From Molanna angustata (Eukaryota > Arthropoda > Insecta > Trichoptera > Molannidae), in contig OY754986.1 of assembly GCA_963576475.1 (NCBI GenBank), forward strand, positions 9,771,321 to 9,835,320: 64,000 nucleotides of DNA, in the 5' to 3' direction. Numbering within the stretch: the first letter of the stretch is position 1; each line of letters starts with the position of its first letter. The notes under the pieces are model-generated. The model was not told the DNA's origin and did no database searches. It was given only the letters and a program-made list of their open reading frames with translations. Both the position numbers and the translations under genes were made by a program. This document shows, one piece after another, positions 46,201 through 58,279 of this stretch.

Positions 46201-49200
46201 CAAGATATGTGCTGATACTTGTAGCACAATGGTCAAGATTCCAAATTGCTCTCCTTGTCTTCTTCTTTGTTTATATCATGTACAAAACGCTAAATTGTTC
46301 TTTTTTAGCTTTCATTTTTTGTTGATGTACATATATAATTTTGTCATTCTGTAATCTGGTTGGAAAAAATTGCCTAATGTCAATTTATTTATTTAATATT
46401 ATTTCGGGCAACTAACAGGTACTATGTCAAACATTAATTTAACACGCACCCAATAACAAGTTGCCACATTCTGGAGACTTGTGATATTTATCGACTCACA
46501 GATACAGACTGAAAACACAATTAAAAACTGTGTTTCCACCGGATATCGAACCCGGGACCTTTGGATCAGAAGTCAGATACCTAACCAACTGAGCCACAAA
46601 GGCAATAAGCTCGCCAGTGTGCATTATATTTGTTTATATTATGTACAAAAAGTTAAATAAATAAAATAAATAAATCTATATCATGTACAAAATGTTAAAT
46701 AAATCCATATCATGTACAAAAAGATAAATAAATCTATATCACGTACAAAAAGATAAATCTATATCACATACAAAATGTTAAATAAATCTATATCATGTAC
46801 AAAAAGATAAATCTATATCACATACAAAATGTTAAATAAATCTATATCATGTACAAAAAGATAAATCTATATCACATACAAAATGTTAAATAAATCTATA
46901 TCATGTACAAAAAGATAAATCTATATCACATACAAAATGTTAAATAAATCTATATCATGTACAAAAAGATAAATCTATATCACATACAAAATGTTAAATA
47001 AATCTATATCATGTACAAAAAGATAAATCTATATCACATACAAAATGTTAAATAAATCTATATAATGTACAAATAGATAAATCTATATCACATACAAAAT
47101 GTTAAATAAATCTATATCATGTACAAAAAGATAAATCTATATCACATACAAAATGTTAAATAAATCTATATCATGTACAAAAAGATAAATCTATATCACA
47201 TACAAAATGTTAAATAAATCTATATCATGTACAAAAAGATAAATCTATATCACATACAAAATGTTAAATAAATCTATATCATGTACAAAAAGATAAATCT
47301 ATATCACATACAAAATGTTAAATAAATCTATATCATGTACAAAAAGATAAATCTATATCACATACAAAATGTTAAATAAATCTATATCATGTACAAAAAG
47401 ATAAATCTATATCACATACAAAATGTTAAATAAATCTATATCATGTACAAAAAGATAAATAAATCTCTATCACGTACAAAAAGATAAATCTATATCACAT
47501 ACAAAATGTTAAATAAATCTATATCAGGTACAAAAAGATAAATCTATATCACATACAAAATGTTAAATAAATCTATATCATGTACAAAAAGATAAATCTA
47601 TATCACTTACAAAGGATAAATATATCTATATCATGTACAAAAAGATAAATCTATATCACATACAAAATGTTAAATAAATCTATATCATGTACAAAAAGAT
47701 AAATCTATATCACTTACAAAATGATAAATATATCTATATCATGTACAAAAAGATAAATGAATCTTTATCATGTACAAAATGATAAATCTATTTTATGTAC
47801 AAAATGGTAAATAAATCTATATCATGTACAAAAAGATAAATCTATATCACTTACAAAATGATAAATATATCTATATCATGTACAAAAAGATAAATGAATC
47901 TTTATCATGTACAAAATGATAAATCTATTTTATGTACAAAATGGTAAATAAATCTATATCATGTACAAAATAGTAATTAAATCAATAAATCTATATTATA
48001 TACAATAAATAAATAAATATAGGTATATCATGTACAAAAAGATAAATAAATTTATGTATAAAATTACTTAACCGTTTCAGTGCTAATCTCGAGACGTTAT
48101 CGTGATGAATCATACGCTACACCAGTGCGGATCTCGATAGGTAATCGTGATGGACAATGCTCCACTTTAACTCGCTGTAGAAATCTTATTTATCGACATA
48201 TCCAAAAAATAATAATTACATCGTGTAACCGAATCATTTATCTAAGTAAATACGTTTTTAAAAAAATTTAAAAAAAAATCGGTAGATGGCAGTAGAGTGT
48301 TTACTTTTTATCTATTTCATCTCGATACGTAATCGAGACCCGCACTGAGATACCGCTTTGTATGGATATTAATGTTGCTTATAACCCATATCCGAGTTCG
48401 TAGAGATTGTGCGCCGGTTTAGAAAAATAATTATGTTCGGTTTTTATTTAGTTTATAAAAGCAAAGTATTTTGTTGTAAATTTATATGTTTTTATTTGTG
48501 TCTTAAACGTTGATTCATATTTCAAAATAACTTTTTTTAAAGTTCATGAGTTTTTTAGAGTAACTTCGATTTTTTGTGTTTTTTTTTTTTTTATTACCCA
48601 TCTAGAGACCTTCTCACGTCGACTCAATAGTAGTCCATTGTGATACTTTGCCTGAAATATACGTCACTGCGCCCAGAGCCTCTTAGACGCAGAAGGCTGC
48701 ATTACAAGGGGATTTCGCCCGGTTTCCCCAGGAGTCGCTTCTGACACTATGTAACCCAAGTGCCATTCAGCTCTCGGCACGACAGACCTTAGCTTGGGTT
48801 TTTCATCCGTCCTCGTTAGCTTTAACGGCCCATGGGCCGCCCCAAGCGTCCACACGCGTAGGCATGAGGATACACGTGACGTCCCATATGACCGTCAAAT
48901 TACCAGGGGGCACCGCGAGGAGGTGAGGATCGGATAAGGATGCACGATCAACGACCACCATTCCCCGCCCCGTTTTGTGAGCAGACAACAGACCCGCCGA
49001 CCGTGCACCCCCTTTGCCCCCCATTTTTTGTGTTACCGACTTTGAAAATTTTACTAGGTGATAGACAAAATACATTTAACATTTTTTGCTATTATGAATG
49101 AATTTTGCTTTTCTAAATGTTCCGAAAAAGTAAGTACTCAGAGCCTGTTGAGTTATTTCAGTATTATATATAACAACCAATGATTTTATGACTATTTTCT

Positions 49201-50164
49201 ACTATATAAGTTGATAAAGTCGCGGTGCAGCGGCGCATAGGTCATAGCGCTTACAGATAAACTTCATACAAACGTATAAGGTACTAAGCAATTGTTGAAA
49301 ACTGTGTTTGTTTTCGAAGAAATACTTAAAAATTCATAAATTTTTAGCTGATTTTTATTCACTATATACATTCCTATATCTTTTTTTACCTATGTGATAT
49401 TTTTTTTGCTAATAAGTCATGGTTTTGTGAGCTGGAATGTTGAAAAAATCAGTTAAATAGTATGCAGAAAAACAAAATAAACAAAAAAATGTACTCAACA
49501 TTTAAAACAGCTAAAAACGAATATTCTCGTCGAAGATTTCAAGTATCTCAGGTGAGTAGTTATTGAGATATGACGATTTTAATTTTGTCCGAAAATTGCG
49601 CCGCACTGAGGTGTTACATTGTTTCGCATACGCTTAGCACGGAAAAGGTTAAAAATAAGTAAAAAAAACACAATTTTTTAACTTTTTCCACTAATTTAAA
49701 AGTATTGACCACAACGCGTCAGTGGTCAATATTTTTAAATTAGTGGAAAAAAGTTAAAAAATTGTGTTTTTTTTTTACTTATTTTTAAGTAATTTTATAT
49801 AAGTGATAATAGAATTCCATTAAGAATTAGCAGTCAAAAAACTAGAAATAATAAATCTATATTTATTTATTTAATATTGCTTCTCGGGCTAAATATCTTA
49901 AAAAAAAAAAAAAAATATCATGTACAAAATAATAAATAAATCTCTAACTTGTATAAAAAGAATTAAATCTATATCATGTACAAAAATATAAATAAATCAA
50001 TTTTATTTTTCATTTCACAGAGTGGATCCCTTTTGACACTCGGCACTGTGATGTTTTGTGGCACATGCTACTATCACGCTTTCACCGGGGACAGGAGGTT
50101 GCAGAAACTGGCCCCCATCGGTGGCACCTGTCTCATCCTCGGGTGGTTAACGCTCATGCTCTAG
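43268..50164 (+). CDS. TMEM256: TMEM256 homologue (DUF423 membrane protein), three exons
   Basis: Exons are 43268-43351, 45527-45808 and 50021-50164, all in phase 0 with GT-AG borders, giving 169 residues. The family domain begins at residue 60 with GPWIRLGGLMGASAVVLGAY and GAH (80-82), then ETANRFHFIHSLAILSVPL and CRRP (98-120), TCYYHAFTGD and ending in GGTCLILGWLTLML. These are the signature blocks of the DUF423/TMEM256 family, small proteins with three to four membrane helices and no settled function. Vertebrate members are about 113 residues; the extra 59 N-terminal residues include a Pro-rich stretch (38-46). Intron 2 (45809-50020) is filled with satellite and transposon DNA. The start is the first Met of exon 1. 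Confidence 0.92.
44216..44267. repeat. 52-bp hairpin
   Basis: CGACATATAATATTTATGGA and its complement pair around a short loop. It lies in TMEM256 intron 1. Confidence 0.8.
44755..44840 (+). pseudogene. THAP-domain-like relic
   Basis: The reading MPSFVMKTCKNYSRTVKN, a stop, then PDISFHAA resembles the start of a THAP zinc finger as found in P-element-type transposases and host THAP proteins. It is broken by a stop and has no continuation. It lies in TMEM256 intron 1. Confidence 0.4.
46021..46235. repeat. 43-bp tandem array, five copies
   Basis: ATTGTCAAGATATGTGCTGA begins at 46021, 46067, 46110, 46153 and 46196. The first unit has three extra bases. It lies in TMEM256 intron 2. Confidence 0.95.
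46236..46680 (+). mobile_element. LINE 3' UTR and tail, interrupted by a SINE
   Basis: TTGTTGATGTACATATATAA and CTGGTTGG match the copy at 14735-14968. The match resumes after the SINE (46385-46600) with CAATAAGCTCGCCAGTGTGC and TTTATATTATGTACAAAAAG. CAAT at both junctions is a possible target duplication. Confidence 0.8.
46385..46600 (-). mobile_element. tRNA-derived SINE, family 1, near full length
   Basis: It has the head with CGAACCCGGGACC, CTAACCAACTGAGCCACAAAG and the body AATAACAAGTTGCCACATTC. A TTTATTTATTTAATA tail lies at the left end. Confidence 0.85.
46640..48060. repeat. Large 54-bp dimeric satellite, about 25 copies
   Basis: Alternating half-units CTATATCATGTACAAAAAGA and CTATATCACATACAAAATG, each followed by TAAATAAAT or TAAAT, fill about 1.4 kb. 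The middle is nearly homogeneous and the right end is diverged. More units lie at 49915-50000, next to the splice acceptor of TMEM256 exon 3. Confidence 0.95.
48072..49648. mobile_element. Possible piggyBac-like element flanked by TTAA
   Basis: TTAA at 48068-48071 and 49649-49652 flank ends that read inward CCGTTTCAGTGCTAA and CCTTTTCCGTGCTAA (13 of 15 identical). Both ends also carry an inward CAGTGCGG. Inside, 48660-49030 is a GC-rich block of unknown origin, in sharp contrast to the AT-rich surroundings. No transposase was seen. Confidence 0.5.
49652..49847 (+). repeat. Inverted repeat joined to an RTE scrap (locus D)
   Basis: Arms 49652-49711 and 49722-49787 mirror each other around AACGCGTCA, a remnant of the hammerhead 3' half. 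NRIPLRISSQKTR follows at 49808-49847, the same RTE position as at the other loci. It lies in TMEM256 intron 2. Confidence 0.7.
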
Positions 50165-50783
50165 CTGCGCTCCCCGATGCCCTCTCCGAGCCCAGTCGGC
50201 TGTGTCCCCTCCCCGTGCTCCATAGTGTTTAACCTCACCGAAGAATGCTGTTCGTTTCTTATATATCTATTTTTCAACTCTGTCGGAGGAATGTAGAGAA
50301 AACTGTAATGATTTATACTCATTATTTAGTTGTTGATAATTTTGTCTACGGAATAGGGTACTCATTATTGAATCTACATTTATTATACATTAGTTTCGGG
50401 ATGTTTTATATGAATTAAATTATTTTATAAATTCAGTGCAGACTCCCCGACTATAAAAATAAAATTGATTTTGCCCAATTTAAATTCTATGTTGAATAGG
50501 TTTGGAACAGACAAAATGGCAGACCGTTTTATTTTAGATTATGTACAAAAAATACTTTAATTTTTACTTATTATATTTCTGATATATTCAATGGGTGTCA
50601 TTAAGAAAATCTAAATTTTGTCATCTTCAAAATATGAACTGACGGTTTTTTTTTTTATTCTGTATACATTTTTTATTTTTATGTTTTAAAAATTACTCAT
50701 TTCAAATATGTAATATTATATGAAAAGCAAAAAAATAGTTTTAAATTCGTTATGTTTTACGAAATTACATTTATTTTCTTAAT
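50165..50783. other. TMEM256 3' UTR and flank
   Basis: The first 130 bases after the stop are GC-richer. AATAAA near 50458 is the first plausible poly(A) signal. Nothing else was recognised. Confidence 0.5.
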
Positions 50784-50931
50784 TAGATTTAATTTTTTGA
50801 TCACTAGTTCTCGATGGAATTCCATTAAAAATTCTTAAAATTTTTGATGGATATAAAAAAAAATGATATAAATTAATTCCACTGTTTATTTAGACTACAA
50901 CCGGTTTCGTGCTAAGCATATTTTAAGTAGT
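50784..50931 (-). repeat. Hammerhead-like motif and RTE scrap (locus C)
   Basis: On the minus strand ATGCTTAGCAC then GAAACCGGTTG is followed by GTAGTCTAAATAAACAGTGG and, about 50 bases later, NGIPSRTSDQKIKS of an RTE reverse transcriptase. The 5' half of the ribozyme core is decayed. Confidence 0.65.
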
Positions 50932-51539
50932 GAAACTTTATAAACATTTTTTATTCTTAATATATTTTTTTTAATTGCTGTTTCGATATACATAAATTAT
51001 ATGCAGCATGAATAAGTCACAGATTAAAGGATAATATTGAAAAAAATCCTCTACTAGATTAGTTTATAATTTTTTTTTAAAGATTTCTAAGTTAATCGTT
51101 ATTTTGCCAAAATTGATGATTTCAATTCACTATTTTTAATTATTATTATGTATTCTATGGAAATCTTATGGAGTAGGGTTATTGCGATATTATTTTAGTT
51201 GTATGTAACTGACATGTAGCATCTAAATATTTTCTCGTTGCATAGTAAATTATAGTATAATATGTAATTATAATTTAATTTAGTGTTTTTGATTCAATTA
51301 GGTATATAAATTTGTTAAATCCTCAACATAGCAGATTTTGTCTTGTCTTTATTTATTAAATTCATATGTAATAAAATCTTTTTTCAATTTCTACTTTTGG
51401 TTGGCAGTTAATAAAAAAATGCAATATAATATGTTATATAAGTTTAGAACAGAACTAGGACATCAGGTACATACCTGTTATTAGCTGGTTTATGTGATTT
51501 GAGCACTTGAGCAACATTCACCAATTATCCATTTTTTTA
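50932..51539. other. AT-rich spacer with a dispersed repeat
   Basis: 51440-51530 matches part of the repeat at 37265-37440 (ATTAGCTGGTTTATGTGAT). No gene was recognised. Confidence 0.4.
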
Positions 51540-51544
51540 TTGAT

Positions 51545-52095
51545 ACATACATACATACCATCACGCCATGTCCCTTGCGAGGTAGCCAGAGAGAACCGAA
51601 CGCCACTTATTTCTATCTTGACACCCATTCATCGCCTCGTCGACATCCATACATGTTCGTCTGTTATTCATGCTTCTGACATTTCCGTCTTTCAAAATAC
51701 CGTTCACATTGACATGCCAACCCTTCCTTGGGCGGCCCCGACCTCTCATTCCAATCCTGTCCGCAATGTATATTTTCTTCATCAGGCGTTCCTCATTCAT
51801 TCTCTCCATGTGGCCAAACCATCTCAATGTGTTCACTTTCATTCTATTAATGACATCTTTCTTTATCTTACATTCTTTCCTTATGTCCTCATTTCTGACC
51901 CTGTCCTATTACAGATTCTCTTCTTAGCGATCTCATTTCAACTGCATTTATTCTGCTTTCGTGCGACTACTACCATGTCCAGGTTTCACTTGCATACGTC
52001 AAGGTTGGCACTAAAATAGCATTATGAATGGCAACTTTAGCTTCCTTTGATATGTTGCGATCATTCATAGCTGGTCTTAGTGCTCCATTCACTCT
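51545..52095 (-). pseudogene. LINE ORF2 C-terminal fragment
   Basis: The minus strand reads MKVNTLRWFGHMERMNEERL, GMRGRGRPRKGWHVNVNG and NRRTCMDVDEAMN. This is the region after the reverse transcriptase in an RTE/Jockey-like element. The part upstream (51843-52095) is frameshifted. Confidence 0.8.
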
Positions 52096-52124
52096 GTTAT
52101 AAATAAAATAGGCATAATTATACA

Positions 52125-52690
52125 TATCCTGTCATTTTTATACAATGTCCTTTCTGATCCAAACTTACCTCAGCATCTCAAAGATAAATTCACTTATCTT
52201 TTAAACCACGTGCGTCCACTCCAATCTGCTGAACGTACTTTACTATCTATTCTTATTCATAGTAGGTATTGAATTTTTTAGCTCTTCATTTGAAGTACAA
52301 TCAGCAAGACTATGGATTAGTCTTTATAAAACCCTGATATTACGTCGGTCAAACATACTCAAAAAAAGGCTAAAGCTAAAATATCTACCTGTTAATACCT
52401 GGTTTCTTCTTCCTCTTCTTATTGTTTTATTTTCCTATCATTGCTATGAACTGTTATTATATTCAATCTTTTTTTTTCTTTTTCTTCATTTTTTTTTGGC
52501 TTTCTTTCAGTTATCTTTATTTTTTTTATAATTTTTGTCATGTCATAACCTTATCGCCATAGTACACATAGTGTTGTATATTAACATCAACTCTGGTTGA
52601 ATTGTGGAAGAATTGCCGTTTGGCAATAAAATCCTCTGCGTAAAAATTATATGTACAAGACGTTACAAATAAATATATAATTAATTGGGT
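52125..52690 (+). mobile_element. LINE 3' end with coding remnant
   Basis: It begins with the same C-terminal coding piece as 13640 and 33740 (CCACTCCAATCTGCTGAACG), then a T-rich 3' UTR. GAAGAATTGCCGTTTGGCAA and an AAATAAATATATAA tail end it. Confidence 0.75.
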
Positions 52691-54245
52691 GAATGTTGCG
52701 CAAGTGCTTAAAGGGATCATGTAAGGGACAGGTCATAGTATTCTGTCCTAGCTTACTTGAAAGAAATAAAAAGGAGAATATTTTTTTTACGATCTGTATC
52801 AATTTAAGGTTTTACATAAATAATTCTTTAAATATTTCTGTAAATTCCTACACTGTTTTGACAAGCCAAATATTTGTTATAAATTGTCCGAAAACTGTAA
52901 AAGAAGATTTAAATTTTTTGTTATATGTCAGGATTAACTTGTGTAAGAATATTTAGTAAAAAGTTTATGAAGGTCTGGTTATTTGAGGGTTAATATGTTT
53001 TACGATTTTGATCTATTTTAGTATAGTAATAATTTCTTTTGTGATATATAGAATGTATCAATTGTTGTTGTATAGTGTACACATTATTCTATAGATGTCA
53101 CTCTGTTATAAAAGTTAAGTTTTCAAGTCATTTATTATTAATTTTAAAACATGTACTACTTATTGTATCATATGTTTTTATTATATTGAAGAAATAAACA
53201 ATTTAATTACATATTTATGATTTTAAAATAAAACCACTGATTGATATCCAAATCGTAATGTACAAACTGTTCCTACTTTTCCATATTCCTTCCTGCCAAT
53301 TTCTTGAAGGTCCCTTGACATTGAAATCAAATTGGTCTCCAAAAATAAAACAAAATATCATTTGAGTGCAATACACCGTCTCTCTGTTTCGTGTTTATTA
53401 TATTTCATCAACATAACGGACATTATAGTCAACAGTAATAAAAAATGGCAGGTTTTGTCACTCGGGTCGTTTGCAAATTTATTGCAGCTAATTATGTCCC
53501 TCAAGAAAAAAGATTCTTTATAAAAAAAAAGTAAAACCTGGCAGACGTTGTCCTGCCTGTTTAATTATCTACCTCCAAATATATAAAAATGGTTGATCGG
53601 TATTTTTCATTTTTATTATTTAACATTCTTATCTAGATTCCCTAATTATAATTTCATATTTTTTCCCTTTATCCCTACAGTCCCTTCCGTCCCTATTTAT
53701 TCATTCATTTATAATTTTATCTAACTATTCAAACAAATATATTTACTTTAACCTTTAGCATTATACCAGTTTTATATAATATACTATTTTTTATTTGGTT
53801 ATATATGATTTTTTGATTTATGTATTTATTTATTTTTTTACTTATTCGATCATTGATTTATTTATTTATATGTTATTTTTTTTTATTTTTCTTTATTTAT
53901 TCGATCGTTAATTTATTTAAATGTTATTTATTTTTATTTAAAATTTTCTTGCAATACCAAATAGATAATTTTTCAATTACTTTTTTGCCGGAAGTTAAAT
54001 TTTTAAACCTTCTCGTGTGCGCGCTAAACAAACCCACTTAGTATCAATTCAATACCAACTATTTTTTTTTTTTTTTTTTTGTGAGATATCGATTAAATAA
54101 ATTATTATGCATAAACCTTCTCTGGAATGAGCTGAAAAAATTCCCAAAGTTTCATCGCAATCGGATGGTTGGTTTGGGAGTCCATCGACCACCTACAAAC
54201 AAACAAATATACGTACATCCATTTTTATATATATAGATTACCTCA
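52691..54245. other. AT-rich spacer
   Basis: No gene was recognised. There is a 20-base T-run at about 54061. Short frames lack domains. Confidence 0.4.
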
Positions 54246-54249
54246 AAAC

Positions 54250-54520
54250 CTCATTTTTTACTCTCCACACCATGGGATAGTGGAGAGCCATGATTTCACA
54301 ATTTTTAAGCGTATTTTTACATGTGAGTTTCTTCATGATGTGTTTGTATGTACGCCATCCGGTTTGTCCATTATTGTGTCCTCTCTACAGCCCAAACTAT
54401 AAGTGACTTCATATTAACATCATATGTATAAAGAGCATAGACCTAGAGCTAATTAGTTTTCTCTAGACAACTTTTAATTTCTTCTCTATGAATTCATCAT
54501 TTACATTGCTTTTTTTCCTT
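54250..54520. repeat. Dispersed repeat shared with 13920-14300
   Basis: It has the same order of landmarks as the first copy, with a deletion in the first third. Confidence 0.7.
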
Positions 54521-54773
54521 GAGGGACAAAATTAACTGCACTTAATTTGCAAATGACCCACGTATGATTTGAGCTCCAAATGGGCACCTAGTTAATACTT
54601 GAATGATAATTAAACTCTAGTTAAAGTTTGAAATAATAGACAAAAATGTTTACAGAGAATTATATTTATTTCTATTGACTAATAATATTTTTACATTTAC
54701 AGTCCAAAATCTATATACAGTGTGATAGTTTAAAATATGTACCATAAAACGCAGTATATAATATGGTATATTT

Positions 54774-55394
54774 CAGGGGTGGCACACGGGTCGATAGTGA
54801 TCGACCAGTCGATCGTGACTATTAGTCCAGTCGATCGTGGCAAAGGAAAAAATATAAACATACATAAATACGTAGAACAGACTGCGCAACGTAATCACAA
54901 ACTGCTGCACGCGTCACGTTACGTTCACATTATCACGTTACTTTATGATTCTTGATTTCTGGGAATTGGTTTCCAACGAGAAATATCCATGTTTGAAGAA
55001 ATGTGTTGAACAATTGCATTCGTGTTTTGGTTCAACATATTTATGTGAGTCAGCATTTTCCTACTTAAAACAAACAAAAAATAAACACCGTTCTCGCTTG
55101 ACAGACGCTCATACACTGGATTCTTTAAGGTTGGCAATATCCAACTACAAACCTGATTTTGCTAATCTAGCGGGAGATGCTCAGACGCAGTGCTCACACT
55201 AATATACATAACTAGTTACTAATAATAATTTTCAGTTTTATGTTTTCCCTCTTAATAAAATAAAAAATACTACTTAATTGTGTACTGAACCATGCTGTTT
55301 CATTTAAAATTTCAAGAAGTATGTAATTGATAGATCGCACAGGGCTTCCTCAGTAAACAGTAGATCTTGGATCTAATCAAGTTGGCCACCCCTG
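54774..55394 (+). mobile_element. Internally deleted hAT transposon
   Basis: CAGGGGTGGC at 54774 and GCCACCCCTG ending at 55394 are terminal inverted repeats. They are flanked by GTATATTT (54766-54773) and ATATATTT (55395-55402), an 8-bp duplication with one change. Inside, the + strand keeps the C-terminal dimerisation region of a hAT transposase: YPCLKKCVEQLHSCFGSTYL, CESAFSYLKQTKNKHRSRLT and SLRLAISNYKPDFANLA (54945-55202). The catalytic core and zinc finger are missing. Confidence 0.92.
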
Positions 55395-55402
55395 ATATAT
55401 TT

Positions 55403-56445
55403 CAAATCTTTACTACTATTGCAAAACATCCAATAGATGTCATAATAATGGGTCTTAGATACATGGTTTAAGTACAAATTTTATTTCAATTAGTCATTAA
55501 CATATTGTAACCTTACTATACATTAAGTAAATAAAATTAAGTTTATTTGAAATCCGTCCAATCTACGATGATGAAATAAATTTGCTTTAAATACTATTCT
55601 TAATTAATAATACTTCCAACTTATTTCTATAATATTCGCCAAACATCTTGAACGAGCTTCCGGTTGCGCAGAGTGCAAATTTGTATCTTTTTGCTACGTT
55701 GGTTTACGTGCAAATCGCCCCCCCTTCTCGGCTAAAAGTTCAAGTTATTTGGTGACAATTATAAAGCATTTATTCTTTGGTTTTTAAATTGACAAATATT
55801 GCCTTTGAGCATAAAGTGACATTTCACGATTGAAATTAACATTTTTGAACACAAAAAAGTTGGATAAACATAATATATTAGAGGATTCAAAAGTTGTAGG
55901 TTAAGTTTATTATTTATTTTATTAAGTTGAATCGCTTTGGATGATTTTACCTTCTCAAATAAAGATACATGAAAATATTTATGAACATTTTATCAAATAA
56001 TTCATGAACCAATTTCTCAATGGATGGTGTTGGAAAATGTTTTGTTGTTATTCCATAGATGACTAGTAATTTTCCCTTATTTCAATTTCTATGAGAATGC
56101 CACACATTACAATGGTTGCGAATTTAATCATCAACCGCAAGTTATTCACACCATTTTTTATAAAAAGTTTGGTAAGAATAGGTAGGTTATGTTTGTTTAT
56201 AGTTATAAATGCGACTCACATGAGCGAGTCGCATTATATATTGCAAAAAGTAACTTTATTGGTGGGAAAAGTAGTCAAAGGAAAAGTGTATAATGCTGTC
56301 TGATTGCGTCACCGAACCCACCAATCACAGTCAAATGCTTAACATATATGCAAGTTTAGAATTTGGATTGAAACTTGCATATTATATAGTAACCAATGGT
56401 AGGTTTATATGGGAACAATGAAACATATAGAAGTATTTATTTATT
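55403..56445. other. AT-rich spacer with a GCGACTC hairpin
   Basis: GCGACTCACATGAGCGAGTC at about 56212 is a diverged copy of the palindrome module at 60.9 and 62.3 kb. No gene was recognised. Confidence 0.4.
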
Positions 56446-56447
56446 TA

Positions 56448-56660
56448 TTTAATATTTCTTCTCGTGCAACTAACAGGTACTATGTCAAATATTAATTTAA
56501 CACGCACCCAATAACAAGTTGCCACATTCTCGAGACACAATATTAATCGTCTCACAGATCCAGACTGAAAACACAATTAAAAACTGTGTCTCCACCGGGA
56601 TTCGAACCCGGGACCTTTGGATCAGCAGTCAGATACCCAACCAACTGAGCCTCGAAGGGC
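56448..56660 (-). mobile_element. tRNA-derived SINE, family 1, full length
   Basis: TCCACCGGGATTCGAACCCG contains the B box, and CAACTGAGCCTCGAAGG is the head. The body has ATAACAAGTTGCCACATTCT and a TTTATTTATTTAATA tail lies at the left. Confidence 0.85.
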
Positions 56661-57039
56661 GAAGTAGGTATCTACTATGGGTATTTTTTTTTAAGCATCT
56701 CAATAGAGAAGGAGGAAGAGAAACTGTGAGTGAAAGAAAGGAAAATCACAAAGGTATTCTTACATGCCTTATGACCTAGGTCGTATATAGGCATGAAGGT
56801 ATGATACTAATATATAGCTTGTAAAAAAACAAGTTCATGTTATATTAGATATATTTCTAGTACCTTTTGCTACAGTGTAGAAATACAAAGCTGACTAAAT
56901 AGTGCGAGTAATAAATTTATATGTAACTAATGGACATTCACAAAAATTCTACAAATATTACATTGCATTGTAACTACATATTTACATTTAAATACATTTT
57001 TTTTAACTCTCCACTACTATGTAATAAAAAGTCTAGAGT

Positions 57040-57790
57040 GCGTTCAGAATGAACGCCGAGTGCACTTAATGACGCTCTAAGCTGTTCAGAATGACCGCAA
57101 CAGACGCGCTAAAGACACTCTGTAGCGTTCAGATTGAACGTCGAGTGTAGGTACACTTCAAATGCTCTGTAAAATCATCGGGTGAAAAAAACTGACAGTT
57201 ATAGTATCTGTTGACTTCTATTTTATCTGTGGTGACTACATAGAATAATAATAAAACTATAGAATACTCATTCCCATACAATACCTCACTGAAAAAGTGA
57301 AGCTGTTTTATTGGCCGGCTCGTGTCAATATATGTATGACTCTGTTGGTAGACATTGTTCGTATAGTACTACTCGTTATGACTGCGTAAATAATTTTGCA
57401 AATAGTTAAAAAAAATCCCTATTTGGAGACCGTATCACGCAGACGGCCAAATGATTACTGAATGCTCGTAGCAAAATGTTGACCAAATTAGTCAACATAA
57501 AGCAGTCGCGTTTACTGCAGGCTAAAGAGTATTCTATACTATTATTATTCTATGGGTGACTATTATGTCAGTTGACATTATATCTGATGACAATATGCAT
57601 TCACAAAGAGGTTTATTTAAGATAAATATCATTCTAAATTTTCCAATAAAAGATCAGAGAACATTGTTGTCTTTCGATTAAAATATAACCTAAAAAACTA
57701 ATATAATCTGCAACTTCAGGTACATCCGACACTCAACGTCGAGTGTTCTATCTAAACGCAACCCTGAAGTTGCAATTGTTAAACAAAATT
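57040..57790. repeat. Region of nested inverted repeats with AACGTCGAGTG motifs
   Basis: TAGAATAATAATAAAACTA and TAGAATACTC at about 57241-57269 are mirrored at 57527-57555. GCGTTCAGAATGAACGCCGA and GCGTTCAGATTGAACGTCGA are partial palindromes 80 bases apart. GCAACTTCAGG...CCCTGAAGTTGC bounds 57711-57773. It is probably one or two nested non-autonomous transposons. Confidence 0.5.
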
Positions 57791-58279
57791 TTAATTTGTA
57801 TCATGTTGAGAGTTTATCGCTTCAGCTCTTAGGTAAACTAGTAAATTTGGAATTATGGCAAATTTGAGATATTTAATACCAATATCATTTTATTTTCAAG
57901 TTAAAATGCCTTATTGTGTAATATCAAGAACATGATATCCCTATTTACATAATAAATACTTACTATATACTAAATTCTTATTTTAAATTTAATTCTATTT
58001 AAATTGCATATTGCTCTTTGTGACTTATACTATTTAACTTTTATGGTTCATACATACGTACTAACTTGTCATGTCCCTATCAAAGTAGAGAGAACATTTT
58101 AATCGCATCATCTATATTCATACATTGTCTTTTATTTCACTTTTTCATTCATATGGTTATTAGAATGCTTCATTCAACATTTTGAACTCTTATGTATAAT
58201 TTTATGTCCATATATAATCTTAAATTTATAAAAATTCTCAAAATTCACTTTGTGGTACATACACAAATGTACAGAGTTT

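Noticed and set aside
48664..49075. Gly/Arg-rich minus-strand frames in a GC-rich block
   Set aside because: No known domain, no splice pattern, and the block sits inside a probable transposon; not supported as a gene.
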